This document shows positions 19,958-31,391 of a stretch of DNA of 64,000 nucleotides, one piece after another. Position 1 is the first letter of the stretch; the number at the start of each line of letters is the position of its first letter. Source of the stretch: Stereum hirsutum FP-91666 SS1 (lineage: Eukaryota; Basidiomycota; Agaricomycetes; Russulales; Stereaceae). The notes beneath the pieces are model-generated. The model did no database searches. It saw only the letters and a program-made list of their open reading frames with translations, and was not told where the DNA came from. The DNA lies in NCBI RefSeq assembly GCF_000264905.1, contig NW_006763141.1, forward strand, positions 490,600 through 554,599. Reading direction: 5' to 3'. The position numbers and the translations under genes are program-made.

Positions 19958-20851
19958 CCTCTGCAGAAGGCAAAGGGACAAAGATCAAAAGTGTTGGGGG
20001 CGGGGATAGCAACAAGAACAGGTGTTTGGAGCTGAAGACCCTGAATCGCACACGCCATGCCGTAGTCTAGAATGAGATCATAGTCGGGTCGCGGGTGAAG
20101 TCGTGCCACGGTTTGAGCCTGTGGTTATCGATATTAGGCTGAATACAACCATAGCAAGGTAGGCGCGAGACTCTTCAAGACGAACAGAGTTTTCAGTATG
20201 ACGAGAAGACACGCACATGTTTTGACAGTATGACAATACAGCCCCAAGACTGTCCGAGTATATCGGAGGGTACTGATAGGTCGTGCGGATATGTTAGTTG
20301 GATAGTCGTCTGGCGCCAGGACTCGGAGCGTAGTGTCGCGGCGCGTGATGATGAAAATGTGAAGCAAGAAGCTTAGAGGAGGTAAGAAGGGGCATTTCTA
20401 CTGCTCCCTCGAGATCTCTTACGATATGACATGTTTTTCTGAGATGATACCGTGAGCATGCTTGATATGGCCTGAACTGGCCGCCGTTGTGTAGTTCGAG
20501 CAAGTACTAGTGTAACTCGAAGAATCGGACGCCACCGCAAGAATTAGGGCGGCTTATCGGAGGATGCCGAAATAGCCGTGGACATCAATTCCCTCGAGCA
20601 CCCTCCTTTCCTCCTTCTTACATTCTTGCACGTTCCATCACTTACCTAGCTCAGACAGCGGCCCAGATAGATGTCTAAAATAAGCGGTTCGTTGCTTACA
20701 GGGTATCTTTGCTCCAACGTACGCCTACCGTGCTCCTAGCTCTGCGAAACTGTGCTTCGATAGCACCTCGTATCCTTTGCAGACCCTGCGCACGATATTT
20801 TCTCTACGATCACCAAGGACGTACGGAGACTCAATCTATTGCACTATTGAC
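19958..20851. promoter_or_regulatory. Divergent spacer between the membrane-protein and UstYa-type genes
   Basis: The two genes are transcribed away from each other across about 0.9 kb with no recognised gene inside, so both promoters must lie here. No TATA box as strong as those of the precursor genes was seen, and the CACGAAAGCGGAC box of precursors A and B was not found. Confidence 0.4.
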
Positions 20852-21721
20852 ATGTCTTTCCTACGGAGAGCGAATACGGGTTTTCTCTGCGTGCTTCTTG
20901 CTCTCGTTGTCAGCATGAGTGTTAACCTCCTCACCGTCCGAAACATGGCCCTGAAGACATCTAACGACCCGGGACGTTATAGTACGCTACACTAATTTGC
21001 GTGCTCTCTATGACGTGGGGCCTGACATAGACCTCCAGGTTACAGCGGCGACGACTATCCGATCCAGCTCCCTCTGTACCTTCCCACAGTTTCTCTGGTC
21101 TATGAGAATACCGAGCGATTCGGTGTCTCAGATCTCAGTTCGTGGTCTGACTGGCGTTCGACCGATGCATTCCCCAAGGGAAACGGGTTTGTGAAGCTCG
21201 GGCCTCAAGGTAATTTATTCTCCATTTTTCGAAGCTCTTCACTGATTGCCACTTCTCTGCCCGTTCAGCTCGTTTGTTTGGTCTCAGCATGTTTCATCAA
21301 CTTCACTGCCTGCAGATGATACGCCATGCTATTCTCGCAGGCGACGCTGAAGACCATGTCCAACATTGTCTCAATATGATTCGGCAGGTACGCATTGAAA
21401 TATGGATGTACTCTGACGCTTGCGTAGTGAGCATATATTTGCGTTGTCTGTCCTAGGCAATTCTGTGTGCCGCGGACACGACACTGGATCCATTAGATGT
21501 TTCGAATGATGACGGCGCGCCCATAGCCGCAGATGGAGTTGGGCAGACGCACATGTGCCGTGATTGGGACATGGTATACCAGTTTGTGAACGACAATCAG
21601 CTGAGCGAGGCGTGGAACGTAAGCAAAGATGCAACGTAAGTAGTGCTGGACTCCTACAGAATACAATTGATATCACGGATTCAAGTTTCCGAGCTCATCG
21701 GTGTCTAGGTGTGACGACTAG
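20852..21721 (+). CDS. UstYa/DUF3328-family protein (putative peptide-modifying oxidase)
   Basis: Five exons (20852-20981, 21039-21209, 21269-21387, 21457-21635, 21709-21721) give 203 residues. One membrane anchor lies near the N-terminus (about residues 9-27, TGFLCVLLALVVSMSVNLL). The defining pair of HxxHC motifs is intact: MFHQLHCLQMIR and DHVQHCLNMIRQ, followed by AILCAADTTLDP and THMCRDWDMVYQFVND, all in the usual order. UstYa-family proteins act in the secretory pathway of ascomycetes and are linked to oxidative cyclisation of Kex2-released peptides (ustiloxin-type dikaritins), among other modifications. Here the gene lies 2.4 kb past a family of secreted Kex2-type precursors, so those are its likely substrates. 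No stop or frameshift was seen. Length is at the short end for the family. Confidence 0.85.
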
Positions 21722-22823
21722 CTTCATGAAGCACCCTTGAACCTCATTTCGCAGGGAGTTGAAGATTCTAGAGTGAACATTCCGAGTATGGTTCAGAGGG
21801 ATAGCCCACCCTGTACCCCGGGTCTGTCACATGATACAGCAACTGATGTCTCTTCACAGGGCGTATAGCTGCTCATTAGGGCAGATGATCATTCTGGTAC
21901 GGAATGCCACAACGACCTGCTTGACACGGCCATATATTCGCCAATTCTCCGTCATTCACCTCATTATCCGTGAGCTAAATTGACTTTACTGCCGCTATGA
22001 CCGGAGCTTTTCGTAACGCTAGAGCGGTAACGGCTACCCATGTGGCCATTAGTTACAATGCGTAACTCAAACGCTCAAACCACATATCTACCGCATTGAA
22101 AAACGGCAGGGAAAGATGCGCGAGTTGCGTACCGGTGTCAAAGATCAGGCCATCCCAAAACAAGTTCTTTTCCCAAACTCGAGAAAAGACATGGTGCTGG
22201 ACAACCCGTCACTGCGCGATATTGGTCGGGCAGGAACTTCTGGTAAGGCAACAGGGCGAACGGAATAGTGGAAGTGTCCGATAATAAATCACAGTGAGAT
22301 GAAGATAGATTAATTGACATTCGCATAATGGAATCCTTTCGGAGAACGGCATGACACGGTCGTAACATGAATCACTACTGAACATCGGAACGAGTGGTGG
22401 AATTACTCGTAATAGGGCGGACTATAAAGAAATATAAAGCGTAAAGATACTGCAAACCTGACAGACAAAGATGCTACAACCGCACCACAAGACATGTAAG
22501 CAATAATAGACGGAAGAAAAACAGGCGATGTGAGGATGTGGTCGGGTATCAGAGGGTATACTCTTGATGTGAGATATAAGTGACGGATCCGGTTCCACAA
22601 GAAGGCAAAAGCAAGAGAATACTGACACACAAGCAAGGGAAGGCATGAAGGAGATGGTGTTATATTGTTTCAGTTCCTCGGCAGCCACGAGCTTTCAATT
22701 CAAACATAGATCACAACTGGCAGATTTAGATCCTGCATGCAGGAAGAACGTCGCGATTAATATATGTTCATCCCGAGACATTGTGAAACGCACTTGTATT
22801 CTTCATTGAATAATAGAGACGAT
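21722..22823. other. Intergenic DNA between the UstYa-type gene and the Msb1-domain gene
   Basis: About 1.1 kb where the two flanking genes converge. Only short frames without family features are present on either strand, including an 88-codon hydrophobic minus-strand frame at 22422-22688 that I do not support as a gene. Confidence 0.4.
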
Positions 22824-25800
22824 CTAGTCCTCTGTGGGCTTTGCGATTTCCTCATCAAGAGCAGAGGTAGGTCCTGGAGCGACTGGAGCGTTCTCAACTT
22901 GTGATACGGCATCTTCAGGTGCAGAAGGAGCGTCTTCTCCTGTTGAGGAACGTTCTTCAGGAACGGACGAGTCCTCTTTAGCCGTGGTGGCCGCATCCTC
23001 CGGAACGGCAGGCTTCAAGAGTTTATCGTCTGTTGTAGGATCCTCGGGGGATGGTACATCTTCGACGGCAGGAGCAGTCTCTTCCGCAGACGGCTCGGTT
23101 GGGGTAAGAGCGTCTCCAACGGGCGCGGCATCTTCCGAGACTGCGACAGGGGTTGACTCTGTCGCTATTGGTGCCGACTCGTTGGCGACGGGTGCAGGCT
23201 CCGGGACATCAGCTGGTTCCTCGTGCATTTGTTGAGGTTCAGCAGCAGATTCTTCTGGCATCGGAGAAGCCTCCTCGACGGCGGATACATCAACTGGTAC
23301 TGGAGCTGGTTCTTCGATAGCAGCTGGGGCCTCTTCAGATTCGACTGGCGACGGCTCTTCTGATGTCGTTTTGGTTTGTCAGCACATAGATAGCACAAGA
23401 AGAGATAGGGAGTCCTCCTCACCGTTGACCTCCCCAGCAGCAGGAACGGCTTCTTCGACGATAGGAACAATATCATCCGCAACAACGACAGCCTCGGGCT
23501 CTTCAGCCACGGTAGATTCGTCCGTGGGCTGAGCGGTTTCATTGGCAGCAGGAGCGGGTTCTTCGGCGGTGATGATGGGCTCTTCAGGAACATGAACTTC
23601 CTCATCGACGGGAGGTGCAGTTTCTAATTTTTAGGATGTTAAGACCAGTCAACGTCAGGAAAAAGATACTTTTGCAGGACAAACCTTCGACAGTGGCCGA
23701 GTCACCAGCCGGTGTCGCGTCTTCAGCAGGAGTGACATGCTCGGCAGCAGGGGCTGGCTCTTCAACAGCGGATGAACCCTCCTCAACTTCTGGCGCGGCA
23801 CCATCGTCTACAGGAACGGCCTCCGAGGCAGGTTCCTCTTCCGCGGGAACGGGCTCGCCGATGGCGTCAGCAGCGGACGCAGCCTCTTCCACCCCGACAG
23901 GAGGTTCATCTTCAGTGAGAGTTGCAGGTTCTTCCTCGACGGGTGGCTCTTCTTCTGTAGCAGGGAGATATTCTTCAACAGCGGGAACAGGCTCTTCGAT
24001 GGCCGTGATTGGTTCTCCTGGAGCGGACGCCGACTCCGCAGCAGCGAGAGCGGGTACTTCATCCTCAGCAGCATCTTCGACGGCAGGTTGTTCCGGTATA
24101 ACAGAAGGCTCTTCAGCAGGAGACACTTGCTCTTCGACTGGAGGAACGGCTTCAACCTCAGAAACTAATTGCTCGGCAATGGGAGTCTCCTCGGTGACGG
24201 TAGTAGGCTCTTCGACGACGGGAGTGTGGTCATCCGTAAGGGCAATATCCTCGGTGGGAGCAGCGGGGGCTTCAGTGAGTTCCGGAGCAGAGGCAGGTTC
24301 GTCAGAAGCAGCTTGGTCTGCTGCTGGATTCGGTTCTTCGACAGAAGCGGCAGTGGTCTCCTCGGGAGCAACAGGCACCTCGACGGTGGCAGGTTCCTCG
24401 GCAGCAGTAGATTCCTCGACAGCAGCAGATTCCTCGACACTAGGAGTGGGCTCTTCGATCGCAGAAGGTTCTCCAGCAACCACAGGTTCATCCACAGCAA
24501 CAAGCTCGTCTGTGACCTGGATTACTTCTTCAACAGCAGCAGGTTCTTCGACGGCGGGTGCAGCCTCTTCCACGGGTGAATCAGGCTCTACAACTAATAT
24601 TACACAAGAACCGGTCATTTCTTTACTCCAGAGGGCGAATGGCTATGCTATCAACGTACCTTCAAGTAAGGCAGGCTCTTCGACAGTGGCAGCAGGTGTA
24701 GTTTCCGGCTCAATGGTGGCAGGTCCGTCCAAGACGGAGGGTTCCTCGACGGTGACAGGCTCATCCACAACGGAGGGTTCTTCAATGGCGGCTGACTCTT
24801 CGACAACAGGAGCTTCTTCGACGGTGGCAGGCTCATCCACGACGGAGGGTTCTTCGATGACCGCCGATTCCTCAACAACAGGAGGTGCCTCGGTGGTGGC
24901 GGGCTCATCCACGATTGAGGGTTCCTCGATGGCTGCCGACTCCTCGACAGCAGGAGGTTCCTCGACGGTGACAGACTCATCCACGACGGAGGGTTCTTCG
25001 ATGGCGGCCGATTCTTCGACAACAGGAGGTTCTTCGATGGTGGCCGATTCCTCAACAGCAGGAGGTTCCTCGACAGTGACGGGCTCATCTACGATGGAGG
25101 GTTCCGCGGCCGACTCTTCGACAACAGGAGGTTCTTCTACGGTGACAGGCTCATCAACGACGGAAGGTTCTTCGACGGCGGCCGATTCCTCGACAACAGG
25201 AGGTTCTTCGATGGCGGCCGAATCCTCAACAACAGGAGGTTCTTCGACGATGACAGGCTCATCCACGACGGAGGGTTCTTCGATGACCGCCGATTCCTCA
25301 ACAACAGGAGGTGCCTCAGTGTTGGCGGGCTCATCCACGATTGAGGGTTCCTCGATGGCTGCCGACTCCTCGACAGCAGGAGGTTCCTCGACGGTGACAG
25401 GCTCATCCACGACGGAGGGTTCTTCGGTGGCAGCCGACTCCTCGACAGCAGGAGGTTCCTCGACGGTGACAGGCTCATCCACGACGGAGGGTTCTTCGGT
25501 GGCAGCCGACTCCTCGACAGCAGGGGGTTCCTCGACGGTGACCGGCTCATCCACGACGGAGGGTTCCTCAATGACGGCCGGCTCGACGGTGGCAGAGTCT
25601 TCGATAGCTGCTGATTCCTCTACAGTTGTAAGTTCCTGAACGACGGCAGGTTCGTCTACGGCAGCTGTAGGCACCTCGACAGCTACAGCTTCCTCGACGG
25701 TCGATACGGGCTCCTCGCTGGCAGCTGCAGGCTCTTCAGCCTCAGGGACTACTTCCTCAGCTGGCGGAGCCGTTTCCTCAACAGCAACGACTGGCTCTTC

Positions 25801-28800
25801 GGCTGCGAGAATGACGTCCTCGACAGGGGCGTCAGGCTCTACTCACACCGGACAAGTCAGTGAAGCGAATAAACGGAAGCTAGATTTAATTGACACGAAC
25901 CTGCAACAGGAACAACCTCTTCAGCCGCAGGAGTGGTGTCAGCAGCAGGAACGGCTTCAGGCTCAATAGGAAGAGCTTCGGAAGCCTCGGGTTCAGCTTC
26001 GACTGCATCCGCCGGCGTGGACTCCTCGACCGCAGCGACGGGCTCCTCAACCGCGACCGCAGGTTCCTCTACGGCTGCGATGGGTTCTTCTGTAGAGGTC
26101 ATAGGCTCCTCAACTGCCACCGGTTCTTCAGCGGTCGGGGTCACTTCCTCAGTAGCAAGGACAGGTTCTTCGGCGATGGGAGCAGCATCTTCAGCGGGTG
26201 CCACAGCTTCTTCAGCTACACGATCAGGTTATCAATAAACTGGAGGGTGAGAGAAAAAGTCCTGGTGAACACTAACTTTCAGCAGGAGTCTCTTCCTCGA
26301 TCGCGGCAGCTGCGACGGTTGCGGCGACGGCAGCAGCACCAATGACAGTTGGGACGTCCTCCGGTTCCGCAGGTGTAGCCACTGTGTCAGTCTCGGTCTC
26401 GGGCGCTGGTTCAGCTGCCTTAGCCGGAGGTGCAGCCTCTTCCACAGGAGCAGGAACGGGAGCCTCTTCCTCAACCTCTGGTTCGACCTGACTCACAGCC
26501 GGTACCTCTTCCTCTACAGCCTTCTCAACTGGTGCTTCTTCCACCGCCACCTCTGGAGCCTCAGCAACCTCTTCGACCTCCTCCTTCGGCACCTCAGCCA
26601 CTTCGGAGACTTCAGGAACCTTAGGCTCCTCCACTTCAGAGACCTCAGGAGTTTCCTCAACATTTGTAGACTGTGATTCGTCCGCCTGGGCTTGCGCCAC
26701 CGCCACCGGCTCACTGGTCTTCAACAGGAGCTGAGGACCAACCGTTTCGCCAGACAAAATTACACTCTGGGGTGCAGGTGGGAGTGTAGCGCCGGTCGAG
26801 TCCGCTGGGACTTGAGTAGGCTTGGAAGCCTCTTCGGTCTCTGGTTGGGGTTCGTCGGCAGCGGAAGTGAGGTGAGCTTTCTCATCGTCTGGAGGAAGAG
26901 GAACGACGAGGGATGGAGCTGGGACGGTGGAGGGAGCTTCTACGAGAGTAGATAGAGCCTGTTCGGCGCCTGCAGGGGTAGCAGCAGGAGCACTCTCCTC
27001 CTTCGGCTCGGAAGTAGCCGCCTCAACAGCAGCAGCAACCGTACCCGCCACCGCAGCTGCTACGCCAGCGCCCAGTAGGACCTCCTTCCCATCGACCTTC
27101 TCGTCTTTGCCCTCTTCCTTTTCAGTGCTCAGACTCTTCTTCGGCTGCTCCTCATGCTCCTCCTCATGTACTACCTCTCCCATCTCCCCCACCTGCGGCG
27201 CCTTACTGACCTTCTCCTTCTTCTCCTTCTCCTTCCCACTCTTCGCCGAATCACTTCTCTTGAGCTGGATCGTATCCGAGCTCATCGTCCTCTCCATATT
27301 CCCACTGCCACTTCCACCACCTCCCGTAGCCCAGAACGACAACCGCTTCTTAGTGGCAGAGATCGTCGAACTGACCCGTCCTCCATCCGTTCTGATCGAA
27401 GGCCTCGCCGTCGGTGAAGTAGCACGTCCGTTTCCACTCTTGGCACTAGCCGCTCCCTCAGATGACGAGCGTTCATGCGCAGGGCCACCAGTGGGCGTAG
27501 GTGACCTCGGCGGAGGCGGCCTCACGAAAGCCTGCTCAATTACGAGCCACGTCACCGGTTTGGGCTGCAAAGCTGTCGCAGTGGCTGTCGTAACATCTGT
27601 GGTTGACGTAGGAGGCGAGGCGGCTGTAGCGGGGGCAGAAGCAGACGAAACCTCTTGTAAGGCAGGGATGGGCTTCAACTGGCATAAGACGAATTTGGGC
27701 CAATCGCTGGCTATGGGGTCCAAAAGCGCATCGCTCCAGAAATCGACGAACGCCTCGTCCAGTTTGATGCGTTCGACCAGCGCGACCTTTGATGGAGGAC
27801 TCGATCCGGCGGTCTTGGCTGAAGGAGGAACGGGCGCAGATACTATGATCGTCGGGTTGTTAGAGTTGGGGCTGGTGTTATCGGTGGATGAACGTCGAGT
27901 CTGAGACTTATCGCGTTTCTTGGACGATTTGCGAGAAAGAGGGGCTGCGGACGAAGGCGGGTTCGTCTTCTCGATATCCTGGTCCCAGAGCGTCGATGCG
28001 AAATCTTTAGGGATGACAGGGGTCTCCTTGAACCCACGACTGGAGAACTGCGTCCAGTCAGTATCCGTAGGCGTACGAGGAGAAGCGGTCGTCGGTGCCG
28101 TGCCACCAGCAGTCGCAGTAGGCGTCTGAGCGTTGCTGTCAGCTGTGGCCGTAGCCGGACTGGCCACATTGCTGTTACCGTTGCCCGCGAATGAGGGGCT
28201 CAAGCTCCTTCCCCTCTCCTTCTCCTTTCCCAGTTCCTTGTCCCTTACCATACTCAACAACCTAATCGTCCCATCCTCAAAAATCCTATTCAGTACCGGA
28301 TCCTCCTCCTTGACCTCCTCCGCCTCCGCCGCCGCACCTTCCTGCTCACTCCTCGCCAACTTCTGGATAACCTCCCAGACCCCGGCCTGATCCCCAGCCG
28401 TACTCTCATACGTAGACCTCAACGCTTCCTGAATGATCTGGATAGGGAAATAAGCCTTAGGTTTCGTGATCCCTGAGATTTGGGTCTCGAGGCGGACGAA
28501 GAGGGCGTCGTAGCGACGGGTAGAGAAGCGGGTTCGTGGGAGGAGGGCAATGTCGCCGGACGGGTTTGGTGACGCGTACTTCGCATAGGGGTATTGTTCG
28601 ACGAGTTCGGTGAGGCGGCGGGGCATCTTGTGGTTTGATGCTTCCTCCCTATAATGATAGTACATACCAATAAAAATTGTATTAGAAATCGGTGAGATGG
28701 AGAGACGGTGAAGACAAGGTTATAATAAATGTACCTAATCCTGGCCAAGAATAGATGTTCCAACACTCTCCCCGCCTTCTCCCACCGCTCATAGAAACTC

Positions 28801-30063
28801 GCCCATCCATCCCTGCTCTCGCTCCTACTCGCCGCAACCAGCCACAGTCCTATAATCATGCTCAACCTGGCACCACTAGACCCGTTCGCCTCACCATGTG
28901 CTGCCAACGACGAGATCACGTCCAAGAGCGCTACGAGAAGCTCAGCGTGATCTTCGGGAAGAAGTGGGACGAGAGATTGAGAGAATGCGGTGGGTGGGTA
29001 GTTGGAAGAACGTTCGGCGCGTGAGAAGGAAGTGTACCATGAGAATTCGTCATCTGTTACGGTATTATTGTTAACGTCGCTAGTAGTGGTATGGGTATTC
29101 GTGGATGGTGTAGTGGGGGAAGAGGGGGAGGTGGAAGAGGTGGGGTTGAGGGCGGGACGGCCGAAGGAATTTCCTTCGAGCTTAAGGTGACGGAGACCCC
29201 AGCGCAGGACGGCAGCGACGTCGTGTGGCGAACGCGCGTAGGAGAGTTCGGACTCGAATGTGGAGAAAGCATCAGATGCGGATGCCGGGGTGGTCGGGGA
29301 AGAGAGCGTGTTCGTAGGGTTGCTGGGAGCCAAGGATAGAATGAAGACGGATATGAGTCCTGTACGTGATATTCATGAGTACGATGTTCAAATAGTCGGG
29401 AAGATGTACTTACTCTGTTGTACGTCGGGAGACGCGGAATACCAGTGCGGGTGCATGATACCGAGGGTTTCCAAACCTTCCCAGCAAATCGAAATAACGC
29501 GTCAGGATATATTATTCGGCTACTGGAGGAGACTTATATAAAAATGGACTCCTATACGCACCACGCTCGATAATAATCTGCGAACACGCTCTCACCAGCA
29601 GCAAGGTCTCAGCGCTCGTCAACCTCCTCTCGCCAATCACCTCTTCATTCAACACCGCATACGCATCCGGATCCGCCTCAAATACAACTCCTAACGCACG
29701 CTTATTATCTGCCTCCTTGGTGGATAAATTCAAGCTGAGATGAGGGACCTCGTTCGAACGTTTTGCGCCACCAGTTGAAGAAGGATCAGCCGAAGGACGT
29801 GACTTTGGGCGAAACAGCGAGATGAAGCCTGCAGACTCTTTATCCTTCGACTCGTTGGAGTCCTTGTCCTTGTCCTTGTCCTTGTCCTTGGACTGAGGGA
29901 CTTCGGGGATGGCTTGGGCTTGGTCGAAGTGAGTAGCGGAGGGAGAGACGGTCGGCGAAACGGCTTCGAATTTCCCTTCGAGTAGGGAACCTTGGGATGC
30001 TCGCTTGTCCTTCTTCTCTTCCTTCTTGCTGCGACCAAATACCTTGGACAGGAATGAGGGCAT
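22824..30063 (-). CDS. Msb1/Mug8-domain protein with a long acidic repeat tail
   Basis: The start MPSFLSKVFGRSKKEEKK and the following exons (ALGVVFEADPDAY, LLVRACSQIIIERG, then SPHDVAAVLRWGLRHLKLEG and LPRTRFSTRRYDALFVRL) match the fungal Msb1/Mug8 domain, a RhoGAP-like fold in proteins tied to Cdc42/Rho polarity and bud or tip growth. The domain fills roughly the first third. A Ser/Pro-rich middle (about 28350-27000) follows, then a huge disordered tail of Glu, Val, Pro and Ala (to 22824), including an array of 24-residue repeats. About nine exons are split by short introns. The N-terminal region has a KDKDKDKDK run. Role in polarity is inferred from the family. The length of the tail is unusual, and gene predictors will tend to cut it up or call the antisense strand. 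Confidence 0.8.
24750..25590. repeat. 72-bp coding tandem repeats in the Msb1-domain gene
   Basis: A 72-bp unit (24 codons, reading roughly SVVDEPVTVEEPPAVEESAA) recurs in tandem, nearly identical in the copies around 25376-25590. A larger segment starting GACGGAGGGTTCTTCGATGACC recurs after 426 bp (24841 and 25267), so several units were duplicated together. Both spacings are multiples of three, so copy-number change keeps the frame. Confidence 0.8.
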
Positions 30064-31391
30064 GACGGCTAGTTTGACCTTGTCCTATTGTACTACTGAT
30101 GACTTGAACTCTGACGGTTGAAAAACGCTGTGCATACTGCGACCATCAGTGCCCCGCCTGTTTACTTTCCGTGAACAGTAAAAGATTGGGAAATATGACT
30201 CGTACCAATTGGCCTGTAAATAAATACTCAAAGACGACAATATAGAACAGACAAGACGTCTAGTCCAACCAAGATACCGTATACCAAGGATCGTCGAGCT
30301 CAAATCGCGGATGAGCACGTACGATGTGGACGGGACGAAGAGGCGGGCCAAACAAGTGCAAAGATAATCTGAATGCCCTTGTGGCCCGACGTCCTTCTCT
30401 TCCCATTATCCGGCTGCTATCGTAAGTACAGTAGTGCCCTTCGCTATTCTTTAGTCGCCTCACCTGAACCTCATGTTCTCAACATTCTCCACACGAGAAC
30501 ACGTTTTGGCGCTCCCTTTACGGTCCAAAAGTCCCGTTCCGGTCTTAGGACTGTGAGCATCGATGCGCGACTTTTCACCGAGCACGGGGTCGTGCCAGGT
30601 AGCTAAGCCGGAACGGGTTCGGAAGTTGGAACACACTTTGAACAAAATAACATGAACGGAGTCAAGCAGGGTGATCATGAAAGTGTTCGCCATTGTGGTT
30701 CAGGGTAACACGAAGTACGAGTAGGTATGTAGAAGTCCGTCGCTGACGTCGATGCGCTTTGAAGAACATCTCGCCACATTCATATCTTGAACTTCGACAC
30801 GATCGATGCTCTAGGTTTTTTGAACCAAAGCAACCACAGCTTTACACGTTGTAGCCATGATGGTCTAAGATACGATCGTATCTACAAAGGCAGGCGACAA
30901 TATCTCATCTTCCGCTATGGTGATCGAAAGAGTGACGAGGATTGCGCCACACCGCTCTCGAGGAAGTTCGAGCGTCAAGCTTCAAGCCTGAAAGTGATGA
31001 GAGGAGATTCAATTCCATACGAATTCATAAAAGATAGCTAATAAGAAAAGCAACGCAGATATGAAGGGAAACCAAACATTTCGACAGGCTATTTCTATCG
31101 AGTGAGTACTCAAGCACGAACACACAACACAACACGACAGAACGGAACAGAACAGAACAGAACAATCAAACAATTCTTCCACGTACATTGACGTTTACAC
31201 CCACCCGTCTAGACCCAAAATAATCAAGAGATCGAAACGATGAACACAAATCCTACCTTATATCTTCTTTCCTTACTTCCGCGTCACCCACCACACGACA
31301 ACCACCACATCCACCTGCCCACCACAACACCGCGCCCTCCATCCCGACAATCACTCATCAGTGACAGACGGCAATGTTTGTCGGTGCTCGC
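30064..31391. other. Intergenic DNA upstream of the Msb1-domain gene
   Basis: This should hold the promoter of the Msb1-domain gene at its left end and the 3' end of the MFS gene at its right. No coding frame with family features was found. A microsatellite-like AACAC/AACAG run lies at 31121-31165. Confidence 0.45.
31121..31165. repeat. AACAG-type microsatellite
   Basis: A purine-plus-C run of imperfect pentamers (ACACA, AACAC, then GAACA repeated) between the Msb1-domain gene and the MFS gene. Simple-sequence DNA, with no role assigned. Confidence 0.6.

Noticed and set aside
24750..25590. Regular direct repeats as a possible CRISPR array
   Set aside because: The units are in tandem without unique spacers, keep a reading frame and lie inside a eukaryotic coding exon.
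26927..27904. 325-codon plus-strand frame
   Set aside because: Shadow of the Ser/Pro-rich middle of the Msb1-domain gene on the minus strand.
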